Shown here piece after piece: positions 27,297-38,020 of a stretch of 64,000 bases of DNA. A program made the translations under genes and the position numbers. The notes beneath the pieces were generated by a model. It was not told the DNA's origin, ran no database searches, and saw only the letters and a program-made list of their open reading frames with translations. The first letter of the stretch is position 1; every line of letters begins with the position of its first letter. The DNA is taken from positions 4,588,001 through 4,652,000 of the forward strand of contig NZ_WFKL01000001.1 of assembly GCF_009208105.1 (NCBI RefSeq), written 5' to 3'. This DNA comes from Rouxiella sp. S1S-2 (GTDB lineage Bacteria; Pseudomonadota; Gammaproteobacteria; Enterobacterales; Enterobacteriaceae).

Positions 27297-27480
27297 TGAC
27301 TTCAGTCTGATTCTCCCGCTTCTTCCACTCACTGTCGGGATAAAAGGGAAAGCATCTGCAGAAACGAGTGTTACGCCGACAACCGGCGCATTCTCGCTGT
27401 TCAGCGGCATGCTTACAGGCCAGCGCGTGCAAACAAAGAGGGTGATGCTGCCTTTTAGTTTGCAATTCTTCGAGATGCAT
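27283..27480 (-). CDS. Possible small cysteine-rich protein
   Basis: 65 codons from an ATG at 27480; I recognise no family. Six cysteines in the pattern C-x5-C-x8-C-x2-C-x6-C-x-C (residues 16-43) and several His could bind a metal. The tail is charged (WKKRENQTEVIIVD). The ribosome site is weak (CTGGA), and the 3' end overlaps the lysR 3' end by 14 nt. It is the only open frame of note in the gap upstream of mutS. Could be a chance frame. Confidence 0.4.
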   Translation of the reverse strand: MHLEELQTKRQHHPLCLHALACKHAAEQRECAGCRRNTRFCRCFPFYPDSEWKKRENQTEVIIVD

Positions 27481-27691
27481 TCCAGTTTACAGGTGTCAGT
27501 TTCTTCTCGCTTGGGCTACTATAACCACACAAAATTTTTGGGGCAGGAACTTCTTTAGCTCTATGAATTCACGAGACAAATTGATTTTTATGATCTTCCT
27601 GTGAGCGCTAATTTACGCACCAGCGCGAGGTCTGCCGGTTATAGTGAAAATCATAAAAACGTTAAATTTAAACAACGAAGAAACTAAGCGC
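27297..27691. other. Gap between the LysR gene and mutS
   Basis: Besides the possible small cysteine-rich gene, I see the AT-rich mutS leader (27500-27690), whose promoter I cannot place with confidence. No RNA gene or repeat recognised. Confidence 0.5.
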
Positions 27692-30247
27692 ATGAGTAAT
27701 AGCGATAATTTAGACGGCCACACCCCGATGATGCAGCAGTATCTGCGTCTCAAGGCTCAGAACCCTGAAATTCTGATGTTCTATCGCATGGGCGACTTTT
27801 ATGAGTTGTTCTACGACGACGCCAGGAAGGCCTCACAGCTATTAGACATCTCACTGACCAAGCGCGGTGCCTCTGCCGGCGAACCTATCCCGATGGCGGG
27901 CGTGCCCTACCATGCAGTTGAAGGCTATTTGGCTAAGCTGGTACACCTCGGTGAATCGGTGGCTATCTGCGAACAGATAGGTGATCCGGCGTTGAGCAAA
28001 GGTCCGGTAGAGCGCAAAGTAGTCCGCATCGTCACGCCGGGAACGGTCAGTGATGAAGCACTGCTCAGCGAACGTCAGGACAACCTGCTGGCGGCTATCT
28101 GGCAGGACGGCCGAGGCTTTGGCTATGCCACGCTGGATATCAGCTCAGGCCGTTTCCGCGTAGCGCAGCCGACGGATCTCGAAACCATGGCCGCTGAAAT
28201 TCAGCGCACCAATCCGGCAGAGTTGCTGTATCCAGAAAGCTTCGAGTCAATGTCACTTATCGATAAACGCCGGGGGTTACGTCGCAGGCCGATGTGGGAG
28301 TTCGAGCTTGAAACAGCCCGCCAGCAGTTAAATTTGCAGTTTGGCACCCGCGACCTCAGCGGTTTCGGCGTTGAACAGGCCACGCAGGCGCTGCGTGCGG
28401 CTGGCTGCCTGTTGCAATACGTGAAAGATACCCAGCGCACCTCTTTGCCGCACATTCGTGGCGTGACCATGGAGCGCCAGCAGGACGGTATCATCATGGA
28501 TGCGGCAACCCGACGTAACCTTGAGCTGACGCAGAACCTCTCTGGCGGCGTAGAAAATACGCTGGCGGCGATACTCGATCAGAGCGTGACACCGATGGGC
28601 AGCCGCATGCTCAAACGCTGGATCCACATGCCTACCCGCGATATTAACGTCTTGAACAGTCGCCAACAGGCGGTGGGTGCGCTGCAGGATCTAACCGCCG
28701 AGCTGCAACCGGTACTGCGTCAGGTCGGCGACCTTGAGCGTATTCTTGCTCGCCTCGCTCTGCGCAGTGCCCGTCCGCGTGACCTGGCGCGGATGCGCCA
28801 CGCACTGCAACAGCTGCCGGAAATTCGTTCACTGCTGCAATCCGTCGATGTTCCCGCTATTCGCTCGCTCGTTGAGAAAGCCGGTGAGTTTGATGAACTG
28901 ATCGCCCTGCTGGAGCACGCTATTATTGAAGCGCCGCCGGTGTTGGTGCGCGATGGCGGCGTGATTGCACCGGGTTACAACGCCGAGCTAGACGAATGGC
29001 GCGCCTTGGCCGATGGCGCAACGGACTATCTCGACCGGCTTGAGATCCGCGAACGTGAAAAACTGGGTCTCGATACGCTGAAGGTCGGCTTTAACGGCGT
29101 TCATGGTTATTACATCCAGATTAGCCGCGGTCAGAGCCACCTGGCACCTATCCACTACGTGCGTCGCCAAACGTTGAAAAACGCCGAACGCTACATCATC
29201 CCAGAGCTGAAAGAGTACGAAGACAAAGTGCTTACCTCAAAGGGGAAGGCGTTGTCGCTCGAGAAGGCGCTGTATGAAGAGTTGTTTGACCTGCTGATGC
29301 CACACCTTTCGGCCCTGCAGCAAAGTGCGGCCGCGCTGGCAGAAATCGATGTGCTGAATAACCTGGCCGAACGCGCTTACACCCTCAATTATTGCTGCCC
29401 AACGCTGAGTGAAAAACCGGGGATCAATATCATCGGTGGCCGCCATCCGGTGGTCGAGCAGGTGCTGAGTGAGCCGTTCATCTCTAACCCGCTGGCTATG
29501 TCGCCGCACCGCAGAATGCTCATTATTACTGGGCCAAACATGGGCGGTAAAAGTACTTACATGCGTCAGGCTGCACTGATTACGCTGATGGCGCATATCG
29601 GCAGCTATGTTCCTGCCGACCAGGCCACGCTGGGTCCGATAGACCGCATTTTCACCCGTGTGGGTGCGGCCGACGACTTAGCCTCGGGCCGTTCCACCTT
29701 TATGGTTGAAATGACCGAAACCGCCAATATCCTGCACAATGCGACGGAAAACAGCCTGGTGTTGATGGATGAAATTGGCCGTGGAACATCGACCTACGAC
29801 GGCCTGTCACTGGCATGGGCCTGTGCTGAAAATCTGGCTAGCCGCATTAAAGCGATGACCCTGTTTGCTACTCACTACTTTGAGCTGACCACCCTGCCCG
29901 AGAAAATGGAAGGGGCGGTAAACGTTCACCTTGATGCCATAGAGCACGGCGATACTATCGCCTTTATGCACAGCGTTCAGGAAGGAGCGGCGAACAAGAG
30001 CTATGGGTTGGCGGTCGCGGCGCTGGCCGGTGTACCGCGTGAGGTGATTAAACGGGCACGTCAAAAGCTAAAAGAGTTGGAAACGCTGTCGAACAATGCA
30101 GCCGCCAGCAAGGTGGATGGCCCACAGTTGCCGCTGCTCAGTGAAGAAGTGTCTCCGGCGGTAGAAGCACTCGAGGCGCTGGACGCCGACTCATTGTCGC
30201 CACGCCAGGCGCTTGAGTGGATCTATCGTTTGAAATCTCTGGTCTAA
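27692..30247 (+). CDS. mutS: DNA mismatch repair protein MutS
   Basis: 851 residues (E. coli 853). Recognises mismatches and recruits MutL. Mismatch-binding motif MGDFYELF with Phe36 and Glu38, connector, lever and clamp domains, then the ATPase: Walker [15 protein letters not shown], Walker [17 protein letters not shown], and the His of ATHYFELT. The C-terminus holds the tetramerisation helices ([17 protein letters not shown]). [12 protein letters not shown] at 27692 is chosen by similarity; an upstream in-frame start at 27644 adds 16 residues without family support. Converges on rpoS. Confidence 0.98.
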   Translation: MSNSDNLDGHTPMMQQYLRLKAQNPEILMFYRMGDFYELFYDDARKASQLLDISLTKRGASAGEPIPMAGVPYHAVEGYLAKLVHLGESVAICEQIGDPALSKGPVERKVVRIVTPGTVSDEALLSERQDNLLAAIWQDGRGFGYATLDISSGRFRVAQPTDLETMAAEIQRTNPAELLYPESFESMSLIDKRRGLRRRPMWEFELETARQQLNLQFGTRDLSGFGVEQATQALRAAGCLLQYVKDTQRTSLPHIRGVTMERQQDGIIMDAATRRNLELTQNLSGGVENTLAAILDQSVTPMGSRMLKRWIHMPTRDINVLNSRQQAVGALQDLTAELQPVLRQVGDLERILARLALRSARPRDLARMRHALQQLPEIRSLLQSVDVPAIRSLVEKAGEFDELIALLEHAIIEAPPVLVRDGGVIAPGYNAELDEWRALADGATDYLDRLEIREREKLGLDTLKVGFNGVHGYYIQISRGQSHLAPIHYVRRQTLKNAERYIIPELKEYEDKVLTSKGKALSLEKALYEELFDLLMPHLSALQQSAAALAEIDVLNNLAERAYTLNYCCPTLSEKPGINIIGGRHPVVEQVLSEPFISNPLAMSPHRRMLIITGPNMGGKSTYMRQAALITLMAHIGSYVPADQATLGPIDRIFTRVGAADDLASGRSTFMVEMTETANILHNATENSLVLMDEIGRGTSTYDGLSLAWACAENLASRIKAMTLFATHYFELTTLPEKMEGAVNVHLDAIEHGDTIAFMHSVQEGAANKSYGLAVAALAGVPREVIKRARQKLKELETLSNNAAASKVDGPQLPLLSEEVSPAVEALEALDADSLSPRQALEWIYRLKSLV

Positions 30248-30266
30248 TTCGTCGAAATTCAGCCAT

Positions 30267-30297
30267 AAAAAAAGGTGGGCAAATGCCCACCTTTTTA
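30267..30297. terminator. Bidirectional terminator between mutS and rpoS
   Basis: Stem AAAGGTGGGC (30271-30280) / GCCCACCTTT (30285-30294), loop AAAT, with A run before and T run after, serving both convergent genes. Confidence 0.93.
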
Positions 30298-30333
30298 CTT
30301 GTTAAATCATAAAGCGCTTTATTCACACACAAA

Positions 30334-31332
30334 TTATTCGCGGAACAATGCTTCAATACTCAGACCTTGTCCCTGCAGAATTTCACGCAGGCGACGCAGA
30401 CCTTCAACCTGAATTTGGCGAACGCGCTCACGCGTAAGACCGATCTCACGACCCACGTCTTCGAGGGTTGCCGCTTCATAGCCCAACAGGCCAAAACGAC
30501 GGGCCAACACTTCACGCTGCTTAGCATTCAGCTCGAACAACCATTTAACGATGCTTTGTTTCATATCATCGTCTTGCGTGGTGTCTTCCGGACCGTTTTC
30601 TTTCTCATCGGCCAGAATGTCTAACAGCGCTTTCTCCGAATCGCCACCCAACGGGGTGTCAACAGAAGTAATACGCTCATTCAGGCGCAACATACGACTT
30701 ACGTCGTGGACCGGCTTATCGAGCTGTTCAGCAATCTCTTCAGCACTTGGCTCGTGATCGAGTTTGTGAGCCAATTCGCGTGCAGTACGCAGATAAACGT
30801 TAAGTTCTTTAACAATGTGAATAGGCAAACGAATGGTACGGGTTTGATTCATTATCGCCCGTTCAATCGTCTGACGGATCCACCAGGTTGCATAAGTGGA
30901 AAATCTAAAACCGCGCTCGGGGTCAAATTTTTCCACTGCACGGATCAGACCGAGGTTACCCTCTTCAATAAGATCCAGCAGTGCAAGGCCGCGGTTGCTA
31001 TAGCGGCGGGCAATTTTGACCACCAAACGCAGGTTACTTTCAATCATACGGCGGCGCGATGGAACATCACCACGCAGCGCACGTCGTGCAAAATAAACCT
31101 CTTCTTCTGCGGTAAGCAGAGGAGAGTAACCAATTTCACCAAGGTACAGTTGAGTTGCATCCAGCACTCTTTGGCTTACAGCCTGAGACAATAACTCTTC
31201 TTCTGCTTCAGAAGCGTCAGTATCAACAGACTCCTCGACGGTTAGTTTCTCTTCGTCAAAGGCTTCAGCGCTGTTCTCGTCGAAATCTACATCATCGTGT
31301 AACTCGTTAACTTTCAGCGTATTCTGACTCAT
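30334..31332 (-). CDS. rpoS: RNA polymerase sigma factor RpoS
   Basis: 332 residues (E. coli 330). Master sigma factor of stationary phase and general stress. Region 1.2 ([28 protein letters not shown]), regions 2.1-2.4 ([40 protein letters not shown] split over core; [20 protein letters not shown]), region 3 (with the Lys of the RssB contact in [13 protein letters not shown]), region 4 helix-turn-helix ([25 protein letters not shown]). The acidic N-terminus differs from E. coli. Follows nlpD; its main promoter lies inside nlpD in E. coli and the long leader is presumably conserved. Confidence 0.98.
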   Translation of the reverse strand: MSQNTLKVNELHDDVDFDENSAEAFDEEKLTVEESVDTDASEAEEELLSQAVSQRVLDATQLYLGEIGYSPLLTAEEEVYFARRALRGDVPSRRRMIESNLRLVVKIARRYSNRGLALLDLIEEGNLGLIRAVEKFDPERGFRFSTYATWWIRQTIERAIMNQTRTIRLPIHIVKELNVYLRTARELAHKLDHEPSAEEIAEQLDKPVHDVSRMLRLNERITSVDTPLGGDSEKALLDILADEKENGPEDTTQDDDMKQSIVKWLFELNAKQREVLARRFGLLGYEAATLEDVGREIGLTRERVRQIQVEGLRRLREILQGQGLSIEALFRE

Positions 31333-31384
31333 AAGCTGCTGCTCCTACCCGTGGTCCAAGGACAGAATCGTAACTCTGCCCGGC

Positions 31385-32413
31385 TTATCGCTGCGGAAGA
31401 TAACGCAGCGGGTTTACGGATTTCCCCTTGTAACGAATTTCAAAATGTAATCTTACTGAGCTGGTTCCGGTGCTGCCCATAGTCGCTATTTTTTGACCCG
31501 CCTGCACTTCTTGTTGTTCCCGGACCAGCATTGAATCATTGTGTGCATAGGCGCTCAGGTAATCATCATTGTGTTTGATGATGATTAGATTACCGTAACC
31601 ACGTAGCGCATTACCTGCGTAAACCACTCGCCCACTGGCGGTTGCTAACACAGCCTGTCCACGTGAACCGGCGATATCAATCCCTTTATTCCCTCCCTCG
31701 GAGGCAGAAAAGTTATCGATGATCTTCCCGTCGGTCGGCCATCTCCAAGAGGAAACTGGACCGCCATTGTTTGTAGTACTTTCAACGGGAGTAGTCGGTG
31801 CGGTAACAGGTGCCGTCGTCGTAGCGACAACGCCTGCTGTAGGCAACATCTTACCTACATTCTGTTTACTCGAAGATTCAGAATACGTGGTAGTTGGTTG
31901 AGATGCAACCACTGTACCCTGCATCATTCCACTTGAAGGCGCTTTCGGAACACCGCCATTCGTGGCATCGGTAGCAGCCAACATGCCACCGGTACTGGCC
32001 GCAGAAGAAACATTATTGATTTGAATCTTTTGGCCAACTTCAAGCCCGTAAGGTTCCGCAATATTATTGCGCGCCGCCAAGTCTCGGAAGTCGTTACCCG
32101 TTATCCAGGCAATATAAAACAGGGTATCGCCGCGCTTCACTGTGTAGGTGCTGCCGTTATAACTGCCTTTAGGAATACTGTTATAACTGCGGTTATAAAC
32201 GATGTGTCCCTGGGAGTTAATCATTGGCGCGTTATCAACAGAATTCGGAGTAGTCTGAACCCCAGGATTGCTGCGAAGCATGCCTCCACCGCCGTTTACG
32301 CTGCTAATTGGCGCAGATGTCGAGGCATTATTGGAACATCCCGCGAGCCAGGCGCCAACAAATGTACATACCGCAATGCGGCTAAAGGTTTTAATTGGGC
32401 TTCCTGTGCTCAT
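31385..32413 (-). CDS. nlpD: Murein hydrolase activator NlpD
   Basis: 342 residues. Outer-membrane lipoprotein that activates amidase AmiC during septum splitting. Signal peptide with lipobox LAGC (Cys26), LysM peptidoglycan-binding domain ([29 protein letters not shown], about 90-133), Thr/Pro/Ala-rich linker, C-terminal LytM/M23 domain ([49 protein letters not shown]). Like E. coli NlpD the domain lacks the full set of zinc ligands, so it is an activator and not an enzyme. Upstream of rpoS. Confidence 0.95.
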   Translation of the reverse strand: MSTGSPIKTFSRIAVCTFVGAWLAGCSNNASTSAPISSVNGGGGMLRSNPGVQTTPNSVDNAPMINSQGHIVYNRSYNSIPKGSYNGSTYTVKRGDTLFYIAWITGNDFRDLAARNNIAEPYGLEVGQKIQINNVSSAASTGGMLAATDATNGGVPKAPSSGMMQGTVVASQPTTTYSESSSKQNVGKMLPTAGVVATTTAPVTAPTTPVESTTNNGGPVSSWRWPTDGKIIDNFSASEGGNKGIDIAGSRGQAVLATASGRVVYAGNALRGYGNLIIIKHNDDYLSAYAHNDSMLVREQQEVQAGQKIATMGSTGTSSVRLHFEIRYKGKSVNPLRYLPQR

Positions 32414-32670
32414 AACTCCCCCATGACGGCAATATCAGAATCTATCGCGGCCTAAGCCATACGCAGCCTGGCTCCGTCAGGAACCTTAGGGCAACGTAAG
32501 GCATGCCTTTATCATCCTGGTTAAGTGCAACTTAACCTGATGGCGATAGTTAAAAAAACTGTGGTAATAAAAAACTGTAGTGAATGCTATCAACAACGCG
32601 ACTTTATCACCATAAAACAGTTGTATTTAAATTTTAAGGGTTTAGTCGCCGACAGGTTGAAAAACAGCCT

Positions 32671-33297
32671 TTAGGCTAGCTCACCTTTGACTAAAGGAAC
32701 AAAACGAACGGCTTCGATAGTTTCAATAGTAAAGTCATTTGCACGTCGCTGAATACGTTGCAAAGTCTGATTTTGTTCACCGACCGGCAAAACCATAATC
32801 CCGCCTTCTGCGAGCTGGGCCAGTAAGTCCTGAGGAATTTCCGGAGGCGCGGCAGTAACAATAATAGCGTCAAAGGGGCCACGCGATGGCCACCCCTCCC
32901 AGCCGTCACCGTGGCGAGTTGAAATATTGTGCAGATCGAGCTGCTTCAGGCGGCGTTTTGCCTGCCACTGAAGCCCTTTAATTCTTTCAACAGAGAAGAC
33001 GTGCTCCACAAGATGCGCCAAAATAGCGGTTTGATAACCCGAACCGGTCCCTATTTCGAGCACTTTTGACTGTGGAGTGAGGCGCAATAGCTCGGTCATA
33101 CGGGCAACGGTGTAAGGCTGGGAAATAGTTTGTCCCAGACCAATAGGTAAGGCCGTGTTCTCATAAGCTTTGTGCTGAAAGGCCTCATCGACAAAACGCT
33201 CGCGCGGCACGGTTTCCATCGCGTGCAGCAATTTCTCATCCGAGATGCCCTGTTTTCGCAGCTGTTCAAGCAAGTTATACATCGGCTTAATCACCAT
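32671..33297 (-). CDS. pcm: Protein-L-isoaspartate O-methyltransferase
   Basis: 208 residues, the E. coli length. Repairs isoaspartyl residues in aged proteins with SAM. Motif [17 protein letters not shown], active-site [44 protein letters not shown] and the terminal [11 protein letters not shown]. The first codons ([13 protein letters not shown]) differ from E. coli; ATG 33297 has AGGTG 8 nt upstream and overlaps the surE end by 11 nt, so translation is coupled. A start at 33282 is possible. Confidence 0.95.
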   Translation of the reverse strand: MVIKPMYNLLEQLRKQGISDEKLLHAMETVPRERFVDEAFQHKAYENTALPIGLGQTISQPYTVARMTELLRLTPQSKVLEIGTGSGYQTAILAHLVEHVFSVERIKGLQWQAKRRLKQLDLHNISTRHGDGWEGWPSRGPFDAIIVTAAPPEIPQDLLAQLAEGGIMVLPVGEQNQTLQRIQRRANDFTIETIEAVRFVPLVKGELA

Positions 33298-34063
33298 TCC
33301 CGCTCACCTCGGCTTTGGCTAACCATGTTCTGACAATGTCCTGCGCCGCATAGGCGGTCAAATCGACGTGCAGAGGCGTGATAGAAACGTAGCCCTGCGC
33401 GACGGCGGCAAAGTCAGTGTCCGGTGCTACGTCAAACTTTTCACCGGGTGGACCAATCCAGTACATATCCTGACCGCGCGGGTCCTGCTGACAAAATACC
33501 TGTTCTGCAGGATGGCGGCTACCGCAGCGTGTTACCCGGATGCCTTTAATTTCACTTAATGGCAAATCCGGCACGTTAATGTTAAGAATTCGCCCCGTGC
33601 GCAGCGGTTCTTTCGCCAACATACGCAGAATACGGCAGGTAATAGCCGCCGCAGTGTCGTAGTGCTGATAACCATCAAGAGAAACGGCAAGAGCAGGATA
33701 GCCCAAATGACGCCCCTCCATCGCCGCCGCGACGGTGCCGGAATAAATAACGTCATCGCCCAGATTGGGGCCGGCATTGATGCCTGAAACAACGATGTCG
33801 GGCCGTGGGCGCATCAACGTATTTACCCCGAGGTAAACACAGTCGGTGGGCGTGCCGTTAATGACCGCCGTATCACCGTTGGGATAGGTTTGAATACGTA
33901 AAGGTGAGTCCAGCGTCAGGGAGTTTGAAGCGCCGCTGCGATTTCTGTCAGGCGCCACCAGCTTAACATCGGCAAATTCTCGAAGCGCTGAAGCCAGCGC
34001 CTGGATGCCGGGAGCCGAAACGCCATCATCATTACTCAACAATATCCGTATCAAAGATGTCAT
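33287..34063 (-). CDS. surE: 5'/3'-nucleotidase SurE
   Basis: 258 residues (E. coli 253). Metal-dependent phosphatase on nucleoside 5'- and 3'-monophosphates and short polyphosphate. Metal site Asp-Asp in [27 protein letters not shown], and [25 protein letters not shown]. Start [12 protein letters not shown] is a little longer than in E. coli. Operon surE-pcm. Unlike E. coli, truD does not overlap it: 195 nt with a terminator and a promoter-like TATAAT lie between. Confidence 0.96.
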   Translation of the reverse strand: MTSLIRILLSNDDGVSAPGIQALASALREFADVKLVAPDRNRSGASNSLTLDSPLRIQTYPNGDTAVINGTPTDCVYLGVNTLMRPRPDIVVSGINAGPNLGDDVIYSGTVAAAMEGRHLGYPALAVSLDGYQHYDTAAAITCRILRMLAKEPLRTGRILNINVPDLPLSEIKGIRVTRCGSRHPAEQVFCQQDPRGQDMYWIGPPGEKFDVAPDTDFAAVAQGYVSITPLHVDLTAYAAQDIVRTWLAKAEVSGNGD

Positions 34064-34171
34064 GCTTTGTTCTCTGTAGATTGCAAAAAAAACCTCTGGT
34101 TATCATTAATTTGCACAACGTTCGCGCAATAGCGCTGCGACGCAATCCCGTTGCCGTCTAACCAGACGTTG

Positions 34172-34177
34172 ATTATA
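34172..34177 (-). promoter_or_regulatory. -10 element of a probable surE promoter
   Basis: TATAAT on the minus strand (34177-34172), 108 nt before the surE start and just after the truD terminator. The best -35 candidate TTGTAG lies 19 bp upstream, so the pair is suboptimal. Confidence 0.4.
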
Positions 34178-34204
34178 ACCGTTGTCCGCAGGGTTTCTAC
34201 AAAA

Positions 34205-34233
34205 ACAAAAAAGCCGGTAACCCGGCTTTTTAT
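34205..34233 (-). terminator. Terminator after truD
   Basis: Stem AAAAGCCGG (34209-34217) / CCGGCTTTT (34222-34230) with loop of 4 and a strong T run (TTTTTTGTTTTTG) on the minus strand, 26 nt after the truD stop. Confidence 0.9.
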
Positions 34234-34258
34234 ACGTTTTAAGTGGCTAAAGACAACG

Positions 34259-35305
34259 TTATTCGCCGATATCGGCTTCCGCTTCGCCCTGACCCATTAA
34301 TTCTCGTACCACACTGGTCGCGAAACTACCGGCAGGAAGCCAGAATTTAAGCTCCAGCGTCGCCTCATCCCACGGTTTCCAACTGATATTCTGCGGATGC
34401 AGCATAATTGCTCTGCGTGCAGGCTCAACGCGCTCGCGTTTGAGCAGCGAAAGTAATGCCGTTTGGTCTTCAATGCAGCTCAGTTCAAAAGCTTCAGCTT
34501 CATGCTGCGTCCCCAAAGGACCGTCGCCCGGCAACGGCGCCGTGATCAACAATTCGCCGCTGGCAACGCGAGATTGCACAGAGTCCAGCTCGTCTTCTTT
34601 CGCCACAAACCAGCTACCGCGACCGCTCAGTTGCAGTGCATCGCCCAGCATCGCCGTTTTCATTAAATCTTGGCCAAGGCGCTGGCTGGCAATAATATTA
34701 AACATTGCACTGCGGCTGGCTGAAAGATAAAAGCTGCGCTTCGGCCGCTCTTTAACGTGAATCTCATCTTTGGCCCAGCGGGTGGCCTGAACCAGGTTAT
34801 TACCGCCGCGACCAAATCGCTGCACGCCAAAATAATTTGGCACACCGTTAACGGTAATCTTTTCAAGACGCTGCTGCATATCGGCAAGGTCGGTCAGATT
34901 ACGCAGCACCAGCGTGAACGTGTTACCCTTCAAGGTGCCGATACGCATCTTTTTCAAATGACGCGCATGGCGCACCACTTCACAGCCCTCAAGCACAAAA
35001 GTGCTCATATCAGGACTGGCTTTACCCGGAAGATGAACGCAAAACCACTGTTCGGTAACGGCGTGACGGTCTTTAAGACCGGCGTAGCTGACCGAGCGCG
35101 GGTGAACACCGGCAAAACGCGCCAGTTGTTCGGCCACGAACTGCGTATTGCAGCCCGTTTTACGGATGCGAACCAGCAGATGCTCGCCCTCACCGTCCGG
35201 CTCAAAGCCGAGATCTTCCTCAACGATAAAATCTTCCGGATTGGCCTTCAGCGTGCCGTTTGACAGCGGCTTGCCGTAAAGCCAGGTCAGATTATTCATA
35301 TCCAT
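34259..35305 (-). CDS. truD: tRNA pseudouridine(13) synthase TruD
   Basis: 348 residues (E. coli 349). Makes pseudouridine at position 13 of tRNA-Glu. TruD motifs: [23 protein letters not shown] start, catalytic Asp in [54 protein letters not shown], and the ending [15 protein letters not shown]. It begins 4 nt after the ispF stop, in the ftsB-ispD-ispF-truD operon. Confidence 0.96.
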   Translation of the reverse strand: MDMNNLTWLYGKPLSNGTLKANPEDFIVEEDLGFEPDGEGEHLLVRIRKTGCNTQFVAEQLARFAGVHPRSVSYAGLKDRHAVTEQWFCVHLPGKASPDMSTFVLEGCEVVRHARHLKKMRIGTLKGNTFTLVLRNLTDLADMQQRLEKITVNGVPNYFGVQRFGRGGNNLVQATRWAKDEIHVKERPKRSFYLSASRSAMFNIIASQRLGQDLMKTAMLGDALQLSGRGSWFVAKEDELDSVQSRVASGELLITAPLPGDGPLGTQHEAEAFELSCIEDQTALLSLLKRERVEPARRAIMLHPQNISWKPWDEATLELKFWLPAGSFATSVVRELMGQGEAEADIGE

Positions 35306-35309
35306 TGCA

Positions 35310-35783
35310 TTAGGCCTTGATCAACAGCGCAACCGCTTCGCAGGCAATGCCTTCACCGCGGCCGGTAAAGCCCAGCTTTTCGGTGGTGGTAGCTTTCACA
35401 TTGATGTCGTCCATGTGACAACCCAAATCTTCGGCGATGAAAATACGCATCTGCGGCACATGTGGCAGCATTTTTGGTGCCTGAGCAATAATCGTGATGT
35501 CGAGATTGCCTAATCGATAGCCTTTGGCCTGGATCTGGCGATACGCTTCACGTAGCAGTTCGCGACTGTCCGCGCCTTTATAAGCGGGGTCGGTGTCCGG
35601 GAACAGTTTGCCGATATCGCCGAGTGCGGCCGCGCCCAACAGCGCATCAGTCGCGGCATGCAGCGCAACGTCGCCGTCTGAATGTGCCAGCAGTCCCTTT
35701 TCAAACGGGATACGCACACCGCCAATCACCAGAGGGCCTTCGCCACCAAATTTATGAACATCAAAACCGTGACCGATACGCAT
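35310..35783 (-). CDS. ispF: 2-C-methyl-D-erythritol 2,4-cyclodiphosphate synthase
   Basis: 157 residues. Fifth step of the MEP isoprenoid pathway: forms the cyclodiphosphate with release of CMP. Zinc ligands Asp8 and His10 in [11 protein letters not shown] and His42 in [32 protein letters not shown], and the substrate loop [20 protein letters not shown]. Start overlaps the ispD stop by 1 nt (TAATG), so the two are coupled. Confidence 0.98.
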   Translation of the reverse strand: MRIGHGFDVHKFGGEGPLVIGGVRIPFEKGLLAHSDGDVALHAATDALLGAAALGDIGKLFPDTDPAYKGADSRELLREAYRQIQAKGYRLGNLDITIIAQAPKMLPHVPQMRIFIAEDLGCHMDDINVKATTTEKLGFTGRGEGIACEAVALLIKA

Positions 35784-36502
35784 TATGCGCTCTCCTCTTG
35801 GTGCAACTGAGTTAAATAGAATGCTGCCAGTGCCAGATCTTCTGGACGGGTAACTTTAATATTATCGGACCTGCCTGCCACTAACTGCGGATGATAACCG
35901 CAGTATTCCAACGCCGAGGCTTCATCCGTTACGGTGGCACCCTCATCAAGCGCGCGCGTAAGGCAGGCTTTTAGCAAATCCAATGGGAAAAATTGCGGCG
36001 TGAGCGCATGCCAGAGATCTTCACGGTCAACCGTATGGGCGATTTTTTCAATGCCCGGCTCGCCGCGCTTCATGGTGTCGCGCACCGGGGCGGCCAAAAT
36101 GCCCCCCACTTTGCTGGTCTCACTGATGGCCATCAAACGATGCAAATCATCAATGTGTAAACAAGGCCGAGCAGCGTCGTGCACCAGTACCCAGTCTGCA
36201 TCACCCGCGTGCTGCAACCCCGCTAAAACTGAATCGGCACGCTGAGCACCGCCGGTCACGGCCTTAACGCGCGAATCGCGGGCAATCGGCAGTTCGGCAA
36301 AGAAGGTGTCCTGCGGGCTGATAGCAACAATGACTTTTTGCACACGAGGACTGCGCAGCAGCGCGCTAATGGCGTGCTCAAGCAGGGTTTTACCCTCGAT
36401 AGTCAGGTATTGTTTTGGGCGTTCGCTTTGCATGCGGCTGCCAATACCGGCGGCGGGCAATACCGCCACGATATCGACCAAGGAGACGGCTGAGTGACTC
36501 AT
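35783..36502 (-). CDS. ispD: 2-C-methyl-D-erythritol 4-phosphate cytidylyltransferase
   Basis: 239 residues (E. coli 236). Third step of the MEP pathway, joining CTP and MEP. Nucleotidyltransferase fold with [63 protein letters not shown] and [11 protein letters not shown]. Overlaps the end of ftsB by 4 nt (ATGA). Confidence 0.98.
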   Translation of the reverse strand: MSHSAVSLVDIVAVLPAAGIGSRMQSERPKQYLTIEGKTLLEHAISALLRSPRVQKVIVAISPQDTFFAELPIARDSRVKAVTGGAQRADSVLAGLQHAGDADWVLVHDAARPCLHIDDLHRLMAISETSKVGGILAAPVRDTMKRGEPGIEKIAHTVDREDLWHALTPQFFPLDLLKACLTRALDEGATVTDEASALEYCGYHPQLVAGRSDNIKVTRPEDLALAAFYLTQLHQEESA

Positions 36503-36828
36503 GGATTATTGTTAATTCTTACTTGCGTAGCGTTGGAAGCCTGATTGTGCTTATTTTGGTCTGGCACGAGGCGATAGAAGCTCTCACCGGGCTTAATCAT
36601 GCCCAGCTCGTTGCGTGCGCGTTCCTCAATCGCCTCCTGACCCCCGTTAAGGTCGTCGATCTCTGCGAAGAGTTGGTCATTGCGTGATTTAAGTTTGCTG
36701 TTGCTGACCTGTTGGACCTCAACATCATCGTTAACCCGCACGTAATCGTGAATACCGTTCTTACCCAACCACAGTGAATACTGCAGCCAGCCAAGAATAA
36801 TCAATAATAGCAGCGTTAATTTGCCCAT
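36499..36828 (-). CDS. ftsB: Cell division protein FtsB
   Basis: 109 residues (E. coli 103). Small bitopic protein of the FtsQLB complex that triggers septal peptidoglycan synthesis. One N-terminal membrane helix ([17 protein letters not shown], 4-20) followed by a periplasmic coiled coil ([19 protein letters not shown]) and the conserved [21 protein letters not shown]. First gene of ftsB-ispD-ispF-truD. Confidence 0.97.
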   Translation of the reverse strand: MGKLTLLLLIILGWLQYSLWLGKNGIHDYVRVNDDVEVQQVSNSKLKSRNDQLFAEIDDLNGGQEAIEERARNELGMIKPGESFYRLVPDQNKHNQASNATQVRINNNP

Positions 36829-36998
36829 TCCGCCCCCTGAAAAAGCCGCTCAATCATCCCACAACTTTCACTCTGACTCCACAGTGAAGGGGAAATTGGC
36901 GTGCAGATTAGGCGTTAACTTAAGAATAAGTGCAGAAAAGACGCCTAAAACGGCGATTGAATAGGCAAAATACGTCGAGGAAGGCCACTAGGGCGATG

Positions 36999-37334
36999 CT
37001 ACCAGCCGCTGAGAAAGGAGAATACAGTCCAGAACATGCCAATAACCACCAATCCGGTCAGCGGCACTGTCTTCCAAACGCTGCCGCTAAACAGCATGCT
37101 GAAGGCAATACCGATAAGCACGGATATAGGCATCAGCGCGATAAAGAACGGCCAGGTATAAAGAAGAAAAAACAGTGTATTAGAGCCATAGACGAGAAAG
37201 GGGATTGCGAGCGCCAGCCAAAAAAAGACGAAACCTGAGCAGCCGCCCAGCATCGAGTAAGAAGGTTCTTCCTTTTCCTCTTCCGTCTGTTTCTTACGTG
37301 TAATGTCGGTGAATAACTGACTTAACGTTTGCAT
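36999..37334 (-). CDS. ygbE: DUF3561 inner membrane protein YgbE
   Basis: 111 residues. Charged cytoplasmic N-terminus (TRKKQTEEEKEEPS), then about three membrane helices (GGCSGFVFFWLALAIPFLV, LFFLLYTWPFFIALMPISV, VPLTGLVVIGMFWTVFSFL). Same position as in E. coli, between ftsB and cysC. No function known. Confidence 0.93.
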   Translation of the reverse strand: MQTLSQLFTDITRKKQTEEEKEEPSYSMLGGCSGFVFFWLALAIPFLVYGSNTLFFLLYTWPFFIALMPISVLIGIAFSMLFSGSVWKTVPLTGLVVIGMFWTVFSFLSGW

Positions 37335-37395
37335 ATTCCAACCCCTGTTTTATCACTGTAAACCGGCACGCTCTTCGGCGTTTTGCCAGCAACAT

Positions 37396-38001
37396 TCAGG
37401 AATTGATAATACCTCGGCGACGCAGTACATCTAATAATTGCGGGACCAAATGTGTTACTAATTGTTCACCGTCAAGATGAACATCTGCCTCTAACGGCGC
37501 CTCGTAAACCGAGTCAATTCCCGTGAAATTTTTCAGCTCTCCGGCGCGGGCTTTCTTGTACAAACCCTTAGGATCACGCGCCTCACAGATAGCCAGCGGG
37601 GTATCAACAAAAATCTCGATAAACTGCCCGTTATCCAACAACTCACGCACCATTTCGCGCTCGGCACGATGGGGAGAAATAAACGCAGTGAGCACCACCA
37701 GGCCCGCATCCACCATCAGCCTGGCGACCTCGCCGACGCGGCGAATATTTTCACGGCGATCGTTATCCGAAAAGCCCAAGTCACGGCAAAGTCCGTGTCT
37801 TACATTGTCACCATCCAGCAGATAAGTACTGACGCCCAGGCTGAAAAGTGCCTGTTCCAGCGCACCGGCCACTGTGGATTTCCCCGATCCCGAGAGACCG
37901 GTAAACCACAGTACTACGCCTTGGTGTCCGTGTTGTTTTTCGCGATCCGCACGCGTTACCGCGTGCGGATGCCAGACGATATTTTCGTCCTGCAAAGCCA
38001 T
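37396..38001 (-). CDS. cysC: Adenylyl-sulfate (APS) kinase
   Basis: 201 residues, the E. coli length. Phosphorylates APS to PAPS. P-loop [43 protein letters not shown], Ser of the phosphoenzyme in [13 protein letters not shown], and [36 protein letters not shown] at 38001 is the family start; further open frame upstream overlaps cysN. 19 nt after cysN; last gene of cysG-cysD-cysN-cysC. Confidence 0.97.
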   Translation of the reverse strand: MALQDENIVWHPHAVTRADREKQHGHQGVVLWFTGLSGSGKSTVAGALEQALFSLGVSTYLLDGDNVRHGLCRDLGFSDNDRRENIRRVGEVARLMVDAGLVVLTAFISPHRAEREMVRELLDNGQFIEIFVDTPLAICEARDPKGLYKKARAGELKNFTGIDSVYEAPLEADVHLDGEQLVTHLVPQLLDVLRRRGIINS

Positions 38002-38020
38002 ACTCTTATTCTCCGGCCAA

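Noticed and set aside
36829..36998. Gap between ygbE and ftsB
   Set aside because: Only a weak repeat of GACGCCTAAAACGGCG type; no gene, RNA or terminator could be supported.
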